From: Radiobacillus deserti
GTDB taxonomy: Bacteria; Bacillota; Bacilli; Bacillales; Amphibacillaceae
DNA length: 64,000 nucleotides
NCBI RefSeq assembly: GCF_007301515.1
Contig: NZ_CP041666.1
Location: 2,418,001-2,482,000, forward strand
Reading direction: 5' to 3'
The notes under the pieces are model-generated. The model had not been told where the DNA came from and did no database searches. It saw only the letters and a program-made list of their open reading frames with translations. Shown in pieces: positions 18,579 through 27,655 of the stretch. Position 1 is the stretch's first letter; each line of letters starts with the position of its first letter. The position numbers were made by a program, and so were the translations under genes.

Positions 18579-19367
18579 TTACGCGTTTTGTTCAACGGTT
18601 TCTTCGTCTGTAATACCAAGCTCTTGTTTAATCCAGTCATATCCTTCCGCTTCAAGACGCTGAGCAAGCTCTGGTCCACCAGATTTTACTACGCGGCCTT
18701 GCATCATAACGTGTACTTTGTCCGGAGTGATATAGTTCAATAGACGTTGGTAGTGCGTAATCATAAGACATCCGAACTCGTCATTACGCATTTTGTTGAT
18801 ACCTTTGGAAACGACTTTAAGCGCATCAATATCTAACCCTGAGTCAATCTCATCTAAAATCGCAATTGCTGGCTTAATCATCATAAGTTGAAGAATTTCG
18901 TTACGTTTCTTTTCTCCACCAGAGAATCCTTCGTTCAAATAGCGTTGGGCCATGTTCTTGTCCATATCCAAATAATCCATTGTTTCATCCATTTCTTTAA
19001 TGAACTTCATCAATGGAATTTCGTCTCCTTCTTCACGATGTGCGTTAATAGAAGAACGCAAGAAGTCAGAGTTTGTTACACCACTAATTTCACTTGGATA
19101 TTGCATCGCAAGGAATAATCCAGCTTGTGCTCTTTCATCTACTTCCATCTCTAAAACGTCTTTACCGTCCATTAGAATAGAACCTTGTGTGATTTCATAT
19201 TTCGGATGACCCATAATAGCAGAAGCTAATGTTGATTTACCTGTACCATTTGGTCCCATTACCGCGTGGAATTCTCCACCTTTGATCGTTAAGTTAACCC
19301 CTTTTAAAATTTCCTTGTCTTCAATTGAAACGTGAAGATCTTTAATTTCTAAAGTTGATCCTGCCAT
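18579..19367 (-). CDS. sufC: SufC ATPase
   Basis: A 262-residue ABC-type ATPase, first gene of the suf operon. Walker A GPNGTGKST is at residues 38-46, the signature is SGGEKKRNEI, Walker B is AIAILDEIDSGLD and the switch histidine is in MITHYQRLL. It powers conformational change in the SufBCD scaffold and is not a membrane transporter. A strong GGAGGTATTT site precedes the ATG. Confidence 0.95.
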   Translation of the reverse strand: MAGSTLEIKDLHVSIEDKEILKGVNLTIKGGEFHAVMGPNGTGKSTLASAIMGHPKYEITQGSILMDGKDVLEMEVDERAQAGLFLAMQYPSEISGVTNSDFLRSSINAHREEGDEIPLMKFIKEMDETMDYLDMDKNMAQRYLNEGFSGGEKKRNEILQLMMIKPAIAILDEIDSGLDIDALKVVSKGINKMRNDEFGCLMITHYQRLLNYITPDKVHVMMQGRVVKSGGPELAQRLEAEGYDWIKQELGITDEETVEQNA

Positions 19368-19624
19368 ACCAAATACCTCCAGTTAACCTTTTATTTTAAA
19401 TAAATTTGTAGACATGGATTAAATGTTCCATTCTCACTTTATTCTCATTACAATCTTATATCATTTCGAATCTATATTATCAACAATTAGCCGTCGATAT
19501 CCCTACCCATATCGACAATTTTTATACACCCATTCATTAAAAAACACCTAGTTCCTTCTATATAATATATGTTAACATAAATCGCATTTTCTTTATTTTC
19601 ACCTTATTCCTTTTTCACATCCAT
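19368..19624. other. Upstream region of the suf operon with a perfect inverted repeat
   Basis: AT-rich region that should hold the suf promoter on the minus strand. The only clear structure is a perfect 8-base inverted repeat, GTCGATAT at 19493-19500 and ATATCGAC at 19509-19516, with an 8-base spacer. It could be an operator or a small hairpin; no family is recognised. Confidence 0.5.
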
Positions 19625-19660
19625 AAAAACCCTGCTCCAATATGTGGAACAGGGTTTTTA
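19625..19660 (-). terminator. Terminator downstream of the small ORF at 19682
   Basis: AAAAACCCTGCTCC / GGAACAGGGTTTTT stem with flanking A and T runs. It could act in both directions. Confidence 0.75.
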
Positions 19661-19681
19661 TTTATAATAACTATAATTAAT

Positions 19682-19936
19682 TTATTTATGGATTTGTTTA
19701 TTTAATTCTGCAATCATTTGATGGTTCTTTTGATGACTTAACTCTCTTTTTTTCTCGACCTCAATCATCTTATCAATATCAGATGCATACTCCGTATATC
19801 CCATGCCATGTGCTTGATGCATCGCTTTTTCCATTTCTGAAGTATAAGTTAAGTCCAAACCGGTGTCACTAATAATAAATCCATCCTTTCCTTTATTTTC
19901 ACTATTTAGTGTACACCAATTATTTACCCGTAACAA
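19682..19936 (-). CDS. Small hypothetical protein
   Basis: Up to 84 residues; the C-terminal part (EMEKAMHQAHGMGYTEYASD and a following basic helix) is hydrophilic and helical. I do not recognise it. The start is uncertain: the TTG at 19936 has no convincing site, while GGAAAGGATGG lies inside the frame without a standard start codon near it. It is followed by a terminator, which supports a transcript. Treat as tentative. Confidence 0.4.
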   Translation of the reverse strand: MLRVNNWCTLNSENKGKDGFIISDTGLDLTYTSEMEKAMHQAHGMGYTEYASDIDKMIEVEKKRELSHQKNHQMIAELNKQIHK

Positions 19937-19987
19937 AACTTGTTAAAACATCTGACAATCGATGTGGAAGGCTGTCGTACAAACAAA

Positions 19988-20030
19988 AAGAAACAGCTCT
20001 ATTCTTTGTAGAATTAAGAGCTGTTTCTTT
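19988..20030 (-). terminator. Terminator of the metNIQ operon
   Basis: AAAGAAACAGCTCT paired with AGAGCTGTTTCTTT around a loop, just after the metQ stop. Confidence 0.85.
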
Positions 20031-20043
20031 GATTTCTTGTTGA

Positions 20044-20901
20044 TTACTCGCCAGGAGTAGGTGCTGGTACAATCTCTCCTTGGTATTCATCTTCAATAAA
20101 TGTTTGAATTTCTTCTGACTGTAATACTTCTACCAATGTTTTCAATGCTTCGCTATCTTTGTCCTCAGCGCGAGCAACGATAACGTTCGGGAATGGTGTA
20201 TCTTCCCCTTCATGGAAAACAGAATCATCAACTGGAGATAGTCCAGCTTCAATCGCATAGTTTCCATTGATGGCCACAAGTGCATCTTCTTCTTTCTCAT
20301 ACATTTGTGGTAATAATTCTGCGTTTGCATCTGGTAAGAATTTTAGATTTTTAGGATTTTCTGCGATATCATCCAGTGTTGCACTTGCTTTATCTACGCC
20401 TTCTTTTAATGTAATTAATCCGGCTGCTTCAAATAATGAAAGAATTCTTCCATGGTCAGGTTCAGATCTACTAATAATAACTTCAGTACCTTCTTTAATA
20501 TCATCTACACTCTTAATGTTCTTAGAGTAAATCGCCATAGGTTCTACGTGAACGCCACCAAGGTTTACGAAATCATAACCAAATTCTTCTTCCTGTGCCT
20601 TTAGGTATGGCGGATGTTGAAAGTAGTTTGCATCTAATGTGCCATTGTCTAAATCTTTATTAGGTAAGATATAGTCTTGGTATTCTTCGATTTTTAATGT
20701 AATGCCTTTTTCTTCAAGAAGTGGTTTTGCTTTTTCTAAGATTTCCGCATGTGGAACACTAGATGCTCCAATTACAATTTCTTTGCTTTCTTCAGAACCT
20801 TCATCTGAGCTCGCATTATTTTCTGATCCTTCATCATTTCCACAAGCTGCTAATAGTGCAACTAAAAATGCAGTAGCAAGTAATAAAAGATATTTTTTCA
20901 T
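20044..20901 (-). CDS. metQ: Methionine-binding lipoprotein MetQ
   Basis: A 285-residue solute-binding lipoprotein of the NlpA/MetQ family. The signal peptide ends in the lipobox LAAC, followed by an acidic Ser/Glu linker and the conserved VIGASSVPHAEILEKAKPLL. It captures methionine outside the cell for the MetNI transporter. It is the last gene of metN-metI-metQ, downstream of a SAM riboswitch. Confidence 0.93.
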   Translation of the reverse strand: MKKYLLLLATAFLVALLAACGNDEGSENNASSDEGSEESKEIVIGASSVPHAEILEKAKPLLEEKGITLKIEEYQDYILPNKDLDNGTLDANYFQHPPYLKAQEEEFGYDFVNLGGVHVEPMAIYSKNIKSVDDIKEGTEVIISRSEPDHGRILSLFEAAGLITLKEGVDKASATLDDIAENPKNLKFLPDANAELLPQMYEKEEDALVAINGNYAIEAGLSPVDDSVFHEGEDTPFPNVIVARAEDKDSEALKTLVEVLQSEEIQTFIEDEYQGEIVPAPTPGE

Positions 20902-20956
20902 TTGTGTACTCCCCTTTTATTTGTTTTTTTATATGATTAATGGAAATCCATTAATT

Positions 20957-21625
20957 TTAACGTTTGTCTAGCTTGTTGGATATATAGTCTCCTATAAACT
21001 GAAATAAAAACACGATTAATACAATTAACACGGTACAGAACAACACAACATCAAAATCCCAGCGTTGGAAACCATAATAGTATGCATAGTCACCCAAGCC
21101 GCCTGCACCGATAACTCCAGCGATCGCAGTGTAACCAATTAACGCAATTGCTGTCACCGTTATACCTGAGACTAAAGCTGGTAATGATTCTGGTAACAGT
21201 ACTTTGAAAATAACAGTGGATGTCTTTGCACCCATTGCCTTTGCAGCCTCAAGGACTCCTTTATCCACTTCTTTTAGCGCGATTTCGACTAACCGTCCAT
21301 AGAACGGTGCAGAACCAATAATAAGAGCTGGTAATGCTGCATTAGGCCCTCGTATCGTTCCCATTAAAAAATCAGTAAATGGGAATAGAAGTAGAATTAA
21401 AATAATAAATGGGATGGCCCTCGTGACATTCACAATGGTCGCTACAATAAAATTTAAAGTTTTACTTTCCCACACATTTCCCTTAGAGGTCAAAAATAAT
21501 AACAGACCGAGAATTGTTCCTAAAATAAAGGTTCCAACTAAGGAGATTAATGTCATGTAAAACGTTTCACCTGTCGCTGTCCACATATCCTCTAAATTTA
21601 CGTTAGGAAACAGTTGCTCAAACAT
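20957..21625 (-). CDS. metI: Methionine ABC transporter permease MetI (MetP)
   Basis: A 222-residue permease with five hydrophobic segments and the EAA-type loop EAAKAMGAKTSTVIFKVLLPE near residue 120, the coupling helix that contacts MetN. It forms the membrane channel of the methionine importer. Its start overlaps the metN stop by 8 bases. Confidence 0.93.
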   Translation of the reverse strand: MFEQLFPNVNLEDMWTATGETFYMTLISLVGTFILGTILGLLLFLTSKGNVWESKTLNFIVATIVNVTRAIPFIILILLLFPFTDFLMGTIRGPNAALPALIIGSAPFYGRLVEIALKEVDKGVLEAAKAMGAKTSTVIFKVLLPESLPALVSGITVTAIALIGYTAIAGVIGAGGLGDYAYYYGFQRWDFDVVLFCTVLIVLIVFLFQFIGDYISNKLDKR

Positions 21626-22643
21626 GGATTCCCACCTCCACTTCTACTGAGGTAGACCGGATGAACTCCAATGCTTGTTGCACGTCATGATCTGGCCCCT
21701 CTAAATGTACATATAATGTTCCATAAGCACCTTTTTGCGTTTGGGTAACCTTCCCATGCAATATGTTGATTTCCACATCAAACCGTTTTGCTACTTGACT
21801 AATCAGAGCATGGTTTGCCGTTTCACCTACAAATTTCAACCTAATGATCTTGTTCACATCATAATGTTCATGTAACCAATTAAGCGATTCTGATTGACTA
21901 TTATCACTCATCACTTGCTCAACAAAGCGTTTTGTTACGGTCTGTTGGGGGTGAAGGAAAATATCTAACACGTCTCCTTGCTCTACAATCTGTCCTTTTT
22001 CCATCACGGCAACCCGATGACAAATTTTGCGGATGACATGCATTTCATGTGTAATGAGGATAATGGTAAGTCCCAGCTTCTCATTAATATCTACAAGTAA
22101 TTGAAGAATCGAATCCGTTGTTTCTGGATCTAGTGCAGATGTCGCTTCGTCACATAACAGAACTTTTGGATTATTTGCAAGTGCTCTCGCTATGCCCACA
22201 CGCTGCTTTTGCCCCCCACTTAATTGGGATGGGTAAGCATTTTCACGACCAGTAAGTCCAACTAAGCGAATCAGTTCATCGACACGCTGCTTTCTCTCTT
22301 GTGATGGGACTCCTGCTATTTCCAATGGGAACCCGATATTGTCTCGTACCGTACGCGACCACAGTAAATTAAAGTGTTGAAAAATCATTCCAATTTCTTG
22401 CCTAGTTGTTCGTAATTCTTTCTTAGACAAGGATGTAATATCCTTGTCTTCTATCTCAATAGATCCACTTGTTGGATTTTCTAAACGATTGAGTAATCGG
22501 ATAAACGTACTTTTCCCGGCACCACTGTATCCAATAACTCCGAATATTTCCCCCTTCGCTATATCCAAGTTCAAATGGTCCACTGCTGTTAAACTCTCTT
22601 TATTTGATGGGAAAACTTTCGTTAAGTCTTTGATGGATATCAT
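21618..22643 (-). CDS. metN: Methionine ABC transporter ATPase MetN
   Basis: A 341-residue ATPase: Walker A GYSGAGKST near residue 38, signature LSGGQKQRVGIARAL near 140, Walker B VLLCDEATSALD, and a C-terminal NIL regulatory domain (about residues 265-341) that binds methionine and inhibits transport. First gene of the operon and directly behind the SAM riboswitch terminator. Confidence 0.94.
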   Translation of the reverse strand: MISIKDLTKVFPSNKESLTAVDHLNLDIAKGEIFGVIGYSGAGKSTFIRLLNRLENPTSGSIEIEDKDITSLSKKELRTTRQEIGMIFQHFNLLWSRTVRDNIGFPLEIAGVPSQERKQRVDELIRLVGLTGRENAYPSQLSGGQKQRVGIARALANNPKVLLCDEATSALDPETTDSILQLLVDINEKLGLTIILITHEMHVIRKICHRVAVMEKGQIVEQGDVLDIFLHPQQTVTKRFVEQVMSDNSQSESLNWLHEHYDVNKIIRLKFVGETANHALISQVAKRFDVEINILHGKVTQTQKGAYGTLYVHLEGPDHDVQQALEFIRSTSVEVEVGIHV

Positions 22644-22675
22644 GATGTAACCCCCTCTGCTTTTAGTTTCACATC

Positions 22676-22713
22676 AAAAAGCGTCTTTCTGTTCAAGAGA
22701 ACAGAAAGACGCA
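22676..22713 (-). terminator. Expression-platform terminator of the SAM riboswitch
   Basis: GCGTCTTTCTGTTC / GAACAGAAAGACGC stem followed by TTTTT on the minus strand, between the aptamer and metN. Confidence 0.9.
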
Positions 22714-22730
22714 TGAAGTCGTTGTCTGCT

Positions 22731-22841
22731 CTCTCATCTGCCAAAGCAATCTGCTTTGCAGGAATTGGCACCATTTCAAACCGAAGTTTGACGGTTGCCG
22801 GGTTTCACAGGGCCAGCCCCTCCACCTCTCTTGATAAGAGA
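22731..22841 (-). promoter_or_regulatory. SAM-I riboswitch (S-box)
   Basis: On the minus strand the S-box consensus is complete: CTCTTATCAAGAGAGGTGGA, GGGGCTGGCCCTGTGAAACC, CGGCAACC, AAATGGTGCCAATTCC, TGCAAAGC and the closing GGCAGATGAGAG. S-adenosylmethionine binding favours the downstream terminator and shuts off metNIQ when methionine is plentiful. Confidence 0.95.
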
Positions 22842-22951
22842 TTGTTACTTGTTATAAACTTTTTAATGATAGATTGGATTTTAGCATGGCCTAGAATGAA
22901 CTGTCAATAAAAAAATCCAAAAACGTCTTATGAAGAGGAGAGACATCGACT

Positions 22952-23377
22952 ATGAAAGCACCACAATTCACACTACCCTTTATGGATGGCACCGGATATT
23001 TTGATTTATCAAAAGAGAGGGGAAAATTAATAGTGATAACCTTTTGGGTATCTTGGTGTCCCGATTGCGCCCAGGACTTACCAAAAAAAGAGGCGTTATT
23101 TCAATCGATGGACCAGGACAAAGTGAACATGATCACCATCAATGTTCCTGGACGAGAGAGGTCTGTCCGTGACGGGGAAAAATTTGCACAGAAATTTCTA
23201 ACACAACCAACTTTACGAGACAATAATCGCGACGTTTATGATTTATATCAATGTAAAGGGGTACCTACGACCGTCCTTATTGATCAAAAAGGAGATTGGG
23301 TCGAAAGCTTTGATGACAAAGCTTCTTTCTTTTCCATTGTAGAAGCAGTCGGAAAATGGATGGAAAACAGCGGTTAA
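22952..23377 (+). CDS. TlpA/ResA-like thioredoxin-fold protein
   Basis: A 141-residue redoxin with the active-site motif WCPDC at residues 35-39 and the cis-proline loop GVPTTVLID near 108. It lacks a signal peptide or membrane anchor, unlike secreted ResA/TlpA proteins, so it should act in the cytoplasm. It is transcribed divergently from metN. It ends so close to the yusE-like gene that the two stops overlap by four bases on opposite strands. Substrate unknown. Confidence 0.78.
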   Translation: MKAPQFTLPFMDGTGYFDLSKERGKLIVITFWVSWCPDCAQDLPKKEALFQSMDQDKVNMITINVPGRERSVRDGEKFAQKFLTQPTLRDNNRDVYDLYQCKGVPTTVLIDQKGDWVESFDDKASFFSIVEAVGKWMENSG

Positions 23378-23688
23378 GAAGAAACATCCATATTCTTATA
23401 ATAAAAAATCTGTTGGTAAAGGTACTGCACAGAGCGAAATGCATAGATCTTATCTTTAATTTCTCCATCTTTTAAAATAAGAAGACATGGAACGCTCTCT
23501 ATTTTATTTTGTTGCATATATGCTGGGAAAATAGCTGCATTCATCTCATAGAATAGATTATCGTTCCACATCTGTTCAATCGCTACAAGCATTGTTCGTC
23601 CAACCTTACACGTCCCACAAAACGGGGTATGAATAAACAAGAATAAAAGACCTTCCTGTAGCTGCTCTTCTGTTTTTATCGGTTTCAT
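23374..23688 (-). CDS. yusE: Thioredoxin-like protein YusE
   Basis: A 104-residue thioredoxin-fold protein with the motif FCGTC (C24, C27) and the conserved proline in ESVPCLLIL. It lies next to the Toprim protein YusF and gcvH, as in Bacillus. Likely a cytoplasmic thiol-disulfide protein; partner unknown. The start lies 10 bases after the yusF stop. Confidence 0.8.
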   Translation of the reverse strand: MKPIKTEEQLQEGLLFLFIHTPFCGTCKVGRTMLVAIEQMWNDNLFYEMNAAIFPAYMQQNKIESVPCLLILKDGEIKDKIYAFRSVQYLYQQIFYYKNMDVSS

Positions 23689-23698
23689 AGTGCCTCCA

Positions 23699-24064
23699 TT
23701 ATGTCAGAAAAATTGGATTTACGGTAATTCTTTTACCAAGCAGCGCAGTTGCCAATTCTGCTTCTGGCGTAGCCGCTACTTCTCGATAAGCTTTATCTAT
23801 ATGGATATGTATGGCATGTGGCAGTTCTATCGCAAGTTGTTTCCGAAGCTTTAAACCTGCACGATCTTCGTCCACCAGAATAAAAACATCCTTATTGTCT
23901 AAATCATATTCTTCCAGTAACTCTTCTAACCGTCCTACCCCTATGGTTCCATTGGTACAAACGATTTCTACATGTTCATCGATGATTTTTTCAATTTGCT
24001 TCTTATCTGAGCGTCCTTCCACAATGATTACCTTTTCCAAATCAGACATCGCGACCACCTGCAC
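23699..24064 (-). CDS. yusF: Toprim domain protein YusF (RNase M5-like)
   Basis: A 121-residue single-domain Toprim protein. The metal-binding residues are visible: glutamate in IIVEGRSDKKQ near residue 15 and the DxD in FILVDEDRAG near residue 62. It resembles RNase M5 and other small primase-like Toprim proteins but is shorter than M5. Function is unproven. It is upstream of yusE and downstream of gcvH. Confidence 0.8.
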   Translation of the reverse strand: MQVVAMSDLEKVIIVEGRSDKKQIEKIIDEHVEIVCTNGTIGVGRLEELLEEYDLDNKDVFILVDEDRAGLKLRKQLAIELPHAIHIHIDKAYREVAATPEAELATALLGKRITVNPIFLT

Positions 24065-24090
24065 TCCTCGTAATTGAGCTTTATACTAAC

Positions 24091-24120
24091 AATCCCTTGT
24101 TACGCTTGCAACAAGGGATA
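24091..24120 (-). terminator. Hairpin between gcvH and yusF
   Basis: ATCCCTTGTT / AACAAGGGAT stem with a GC-containing loop, downstream of gcvH on the minus strand. The T-tract is weak, so it may be an attenuating hairpin. Confidence 0.55.
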
Positions 24121-24177
24121 TTAGTATGTATTACCTATTGTATTGACAATAATTCAAATCATGCTCAGAGAAGTGGA

Positions 24178-24564
24178 TTATTCCGCTTCCTCCAGCATGT
24201 TTTTATATTGCTCTGCCGTCATTAGCTTTTCTACATCAGCAATATTCGTCGCCTCAATGACAATCATCCAAGCTTTTTCATATGGTGATTCATTCACAAA
24301 TTCCGGATTGTCCTCTAGTTCTTCATTCACTTCCAATATTTTACCTGCAATTGGAGCGTATAGCTCGGATACTGTTTTCACGGATTCAACACTACCGAAT
24401 GGTGCGTCTGCTTCAATCTCATCACCAACCTCAGGTAGTTCAACAAACACGATGTCGCCAAGCTCAGATTGGGCGTGATCGGTAATGCCTACTATAACTT
24501 TGTTGCCCTCTACCTTTAACCACTCATGTTCTTCGGAATATCTTAAATCATTTGGTAAACTCAT
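24178..24564 (-). CDS. gcvH: Glycine cleavage system H protein
   Basis: A 128-residue lipoyl carrier protein. The lipoyl lysine K63 sits in ESVKTVSELYAP, and the family hallmark EHEWLKVEG is at residues 12-20. It carries the aminomethyl group between P, T and L proteins of glycine cleavage and also serves lipoyl assembly. Other gcv genes are not in the window, which is usual for Bacillus gcvH. It follows yusI by 13 bases. Confidence 0.95.
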   Translation of the reverse strand: MSLPNDLRYSEEHEWLKVEGNKVIVGITDHAQSELGDIVFVELPEVGDEIEADAPFGSVESVKTVSELYAPIAGKILEVNEELEDNPEFVNESPYEKAWMIVIEATNIADVEKLMTAEQYKNMLEEAE

Positions 24565-24577
24565 TATTTACTCCTCC

Positions 24578-24934
24578 TTAAGCCCAGGTTTCCTCATATT
24601 GTTCTTGTTTAAAGCCAACCGTTACCTTTTTTCCATCGGTCAGAATAGGTCGTTTGATGAGCATACCATCAGATGCTAACCAATCAATCATTTCTTGTTC
24701 TGAAGCATTAGGCAGCTTGTCCTTCAATCCAAGCTCTTTATACTTTCTCCCACTTGTATTGAAGAATTTTTTTATAGGTAAACCACTTTTCTCGATTAGA
24801 TTTTTCAAATCTTCCGCAGAAGGTGGATTTTCCACAATATGTACAGCTTCATATGCTTTACCATGCTCGTCTAACCATTTTTTTGCTTTTACGCAAGTTC
24901 CACATTTAGGATACCAATAAAATGTATAACTCAT
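24578..24934 (-). CDS. yusI: ArsC/Spx-family protein YusI
   Basis: A 118-residue member of the ArsC-Spx family. The CxxC at residues 11-14 (YPKCGTCVKAK) and the conserved GLPIKKFFNTSGRKYKELGL match YusI/YffB-type proteins rather than the transcriptional regulator Spx. A reductase role is likely but untested. Co-transcription with gcvH is probable from the short gap. Confidence 0.82.
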   Translation of the reverse strand: MSYTFYWYPKCGTCVKAKKWLDEHGKAYEAVHIVENPPSAEDLKNLIEKSGLPIKKFFNTSGRKYKELGLKDKLPNASEQEMIDWLASDGMLIKRPILTDGKKVTVGFKQEQYEETWA

Positions 24935-25046
24935 CTAGTCCCCTCCTTCATCCTTTACTTATATTAACATAATTTTAACAAAAAAGCGTCCAGTTCGCCT
25001 GTTCGGATGCTATCTTGCATACAAAAAAGGACACAGCACGTGTCCT

Positions 25047-26300
25047 TCAACTAGCTTGTTTAAGCGTATGGTCTGATTTTCGTTTATCCAGTCCAGGAGA
25101 TATCACAAAGTAGATAATGGTACCTATCAGGCCTAACGATGTAATCCCGATGGCCATCACAATGGACGGAAGAAAAGAACCTAGTGTTACGGTAACGGAA
25201 GCAATGAGCATTGACAAATTGTATTTTAACCCGTTGAATGCCATGTAAGAGCTTCTTGCATCATCTGGTGGAATAGCGGCCATATAACCTTGTTCAACAG
25301 GTACACGGAAGACTTCTCCTACCGTCAACAGCACCATCATGATTGTTAATACCCAAACATGATTCGAATAAGCAATGAATCCATACCCAATTGTAAACGT
25401 GAAGCAGCTCCAAACTAGAACATAGCGATCTCTAAAACGACTGACGATAGAACTAACAAATAACGCCAGGACAGCTACTAGAATCGTATTTTCACTACGT
25501 AAAAAGCCCATCATCTTCACACCATCGATATCCCAGAATAAAAAGGTCTGAATAGGCATCTCAGCACTTAGGCGAATTCCCACATAATTGGTCAGTTGAA
25601 ATTCCATGGACAAAATAAGAATACTAGCTAGAACAAACCAGACGAACAGACGATCCTGCAACACTTTTCTATAATTGGAGAAAAGCTTAGTTACGTGTTC
25701 CGTTGGTCGTAATTTTACTTGAAGAGGTGCATAACTCTCCTCGATAAAAAATGCAACGAGAATAACGACACCAGTTGATATAACCGTTAAGGCTAGAAAT
25801 AGTTGGAATAAATAATGCTGGAACATAAACGCACCAGCAATACCTCCAATCGCTAATGATAGGTTATTTGCCCAATATGTAATGGAGTACATCAGTTTCC
25901 GCTGTTCAGGAGTACTGACATCGATTAACATTGCTTGGTTAGCCGGACCCGCTAATCCCCAACAAATACTATTTAATGTCATCATCATAAATGTAAGAAT
26001 AGGAGATTCAAACCACGGAGAGTTACTTACCATCATGACAAAGAATGCAAATAGACGAAGTACCTCTGCTGTTAACATTACTTTTTTTCTACCGAATTGA
26101 TCAGCAAAATAGCCACCAATAAAATTAATACCGATTCCAACGAAGACATTGATAAGAAGTAATAGACCCGTTATTTTAGCTCCAAAGTGATTGGCTAAGT
26201 AAATGGCCATAAATGGAAATACCATACTACCGACCATCCCACTTATAAACGATTCCGCAATTCTAATTTTTATGTTTTTATGAAAGTCTCTAAACCTCAC
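25047..26300 (-). CDS. MFS transporter
   Basis: A 417-residue major facilitator with about twelve hydrophobic segments and the loop 2-3 motif YFADQFGRKKV near residue 66. The layout resembles drug efflux MFS proteins, but the substrate cannot be told. It is monocistronic. The upstream leader contains an unusual GC-richer block described separately. Confidence 0.75.
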   Translation of the reverse strand: MRFRDFHKNIKIRIAESFISGMVGSMVFPFMAIYLANHFGAKITGLLLLINVFVGIGINFIGGYFADQFGRKKVMLTAEVLRLFAFFVMMVSNSPWFESPILTFMMMTLNSICWGLAGPANQAMLIDVSTPEQRKLMYSITYWANNLSLAIGGIAGAFMFQHYLFQLFLALTVISTGVVILVAFFIEESYAPLQVKLRPTEHVTKLFSNYRKVLQDRLFVWFVLASILILSMEFQLTNYVGIRLSAEMPIQTFLFWDIDGVKMMGFLRSENTILVAVLALFVSSIVSRFRDRYVLVWSCFTFTIGYGFIAYSNHVWVLTIMMVLLTVGEVFRVPVEQGYMAAIPPDDARSSYMAFNGLKYNLSMLIASVTVTLGSFLPSIVMAIGITSLGLIGTIIYFVISPGLDKRKSDHTLKQAS

Positions 26301-26456
26301 CTTGGTTCCTTCTTTCTTATTTAAATATGTATCTGTAGTTTACGATGTCATTATCGGTAGCGAATCCGGACAAGGTCGGGTTCTTTCTCCTACTTTAGTC
26401 GTAGCCTTCATTTTGTTATATCAAAATAGGTTAATCTATTATTCCAATGTCAAAAA
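26301..26456 (-). other. Leader/upstream region of the MFS gene
   Basis: On the minus strand this holds a compact GC-rich block between about 26345 and 26410 within AT-rich surroundings, including GGAGAAAGAACCCGACC and TCCGGATTCGCTACCG. Short complementary segments (CCG/CGG and GTAG/CTAC) could pair. I match it to no known RNA family. Confidence 0.3.
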
Positions 26457-26483
26457 TGCCGCCGACCTTTGTCAGCGGCATTT
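26457..26483 (-). terminator. Terminator of the proline dehydrogenase gene
   Basis: AATGCCGC / GCGGCATT stem followed by TTTT on the minus strand, directly after the stop codon. Confidence 0.85.
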
Positions 26484-26490
26484 CATATCC

Positions 26491-27408
26491 TTATTTTTTA
26501 AAAATTCCTTTTAAAACGAAGGCTACGTTTGCTGGGCGTTCTGCCAACCTCCTCATGAAGTAACCGTACCAATCATCCCCGTATGGTACGTAAACACGCA
26601 TTCTATAACCTTCTTTCACAAGCTCCTCTTGTCTTTCATTTCGGATACCAAAAAGCATTTGAAACTCAAATTGATCTCTACTAATATCATATTGCTTTTC
26701 TAACTCTTTCGTATATTCAATCATTGCATCATCATGTGTCGCAATTGCCGTATAATTACCATTTAATAAGTGCATTTTAATAATTTTTTTATAGTTATCA
26801 TCCACATCTTTTTTATCTGGAAACGCTACCTTTGGTGATTCTTTATAAGCACCTTTCACAAGTCGTAGGTTAGGGCTCCATTTGTTTAAATCTTCTATAT
26901 CTTCAACGGTTCGATACAGGTAAGACTGTAAAACAGTACCAACCCCATCATACTCATCCTTTAAACGTTTAAATATGTCTAGTGTCTTACCACAGCGTTC
27001 AAAATCTTCCATATCGATCGTTACAAACACATCATGCTTTTTTCCAGCCTCTAAGATTTTTCTCATATTCTCCATTACAAGCTGTTCAGAGATATCTAAT
27101 CCCATAGAAGTCATTTTTAAGGAAACTTGCGAATGAAGATTTAACTCCGCAATTTTTTCAATCATTTTTACACAATCATCCGCGGATTGCCTAGCCTCTT
27201 CTTCACTGTCGATGAATTCTCCTAGGTGGTCAACCGTCACAGACATGCCCTTTTTATTTAAATTGGAAATTGTATTCGCCGCATCTTGTATGGTTACACC
27301 AGCAACAAATTTTGCAGCGCCGAAACGGAGACCGTATTTCTTTGCTAATTTAGTAAAAAATTTATTTTTAGATAAAAATAAGAAAAAGTTCCGAAGCAAT
27401 TGTTCCAT
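26491..27408 (-). CDS. Proline dehydrogenase
   Basis: A 305-residue monofunctional FAD-dependent proline dehydrogenase with a beta-barrel fold. Family motifs seen are SVTVDHLGEFI near 38, LKMTSMG near 99, LRLVKGAYKE near 181, IATHDDAMI near 218, EFQMLFGIR near 243 and the C-terminal VYVPYGDDWYGYFMRRLAERP. It oxidises proline to pyrroline-5-carboxylate and passes electrons to quinones. The start is the ATG at 27408 behind AAGGAGGATATGTG; the frame opens one codon earlier with GTG. No P5C dehydrogenase is adjacent. Confidence 0.93.
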   Translation of the reverse strand: MEQLLRNFFLFLSKNKFFTKLAKKYGLRFGAAKFVAGVTIQDAANTISNLNKKGMSVTVDHLGEFIDSEEEARQSADDCVKMIEKIAELNLHSQVSLKMTSMGLDISEQLVMENMRKILEAGKKHDVFVTIDMEDFERCGKTLDIFKRLKDEYDGVGTVLQSYLYRTVEDIEDLNKWSPNLRLVKGAYKESPKVAFPDKKDVDDNYKKIIKMHLLNGNYTAIATHDDAMIEYTKELEKQYDISRDQFEFQMLFGIRNERQEELVKEGYRMRVYVPYGDDWYGYFMRRLAERPANVAFVLKGIFKK

Positions 27409-27655
27409 CACATATCCTCCTAAGTCATCGTCAAGTGATTTAATGTGTTACCCTTTTACCCTTATCAGTTTATCACTAAAAGTTCGGGACGGGAATGATT
27501 TTTTCTTAGCACGGATTTAAGCGCTTACTTCATTATATTTAAAAGGAAAAAGGTAAGTGAAACCATGCGATTAACACTCTTTCAAGAGTATGCTTACATT
27601 GTTTCGAGTTTACGATACAACGGAACGGATAATACTAGATTTAGGCAAATAAATA

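Noticed and set aside
22650..22900. T-box leader for the methionine importer
   Set aside because: The conserved TGGNACCGCG block of T-boxes is absent, and the S-box consensus explains the region completely.
26302..26514. 70-codon open frame on the plus strand
   Set aside because: It covers the MFS leader and the terminator of proline dehydrogenase and has no ribosome-binding site.
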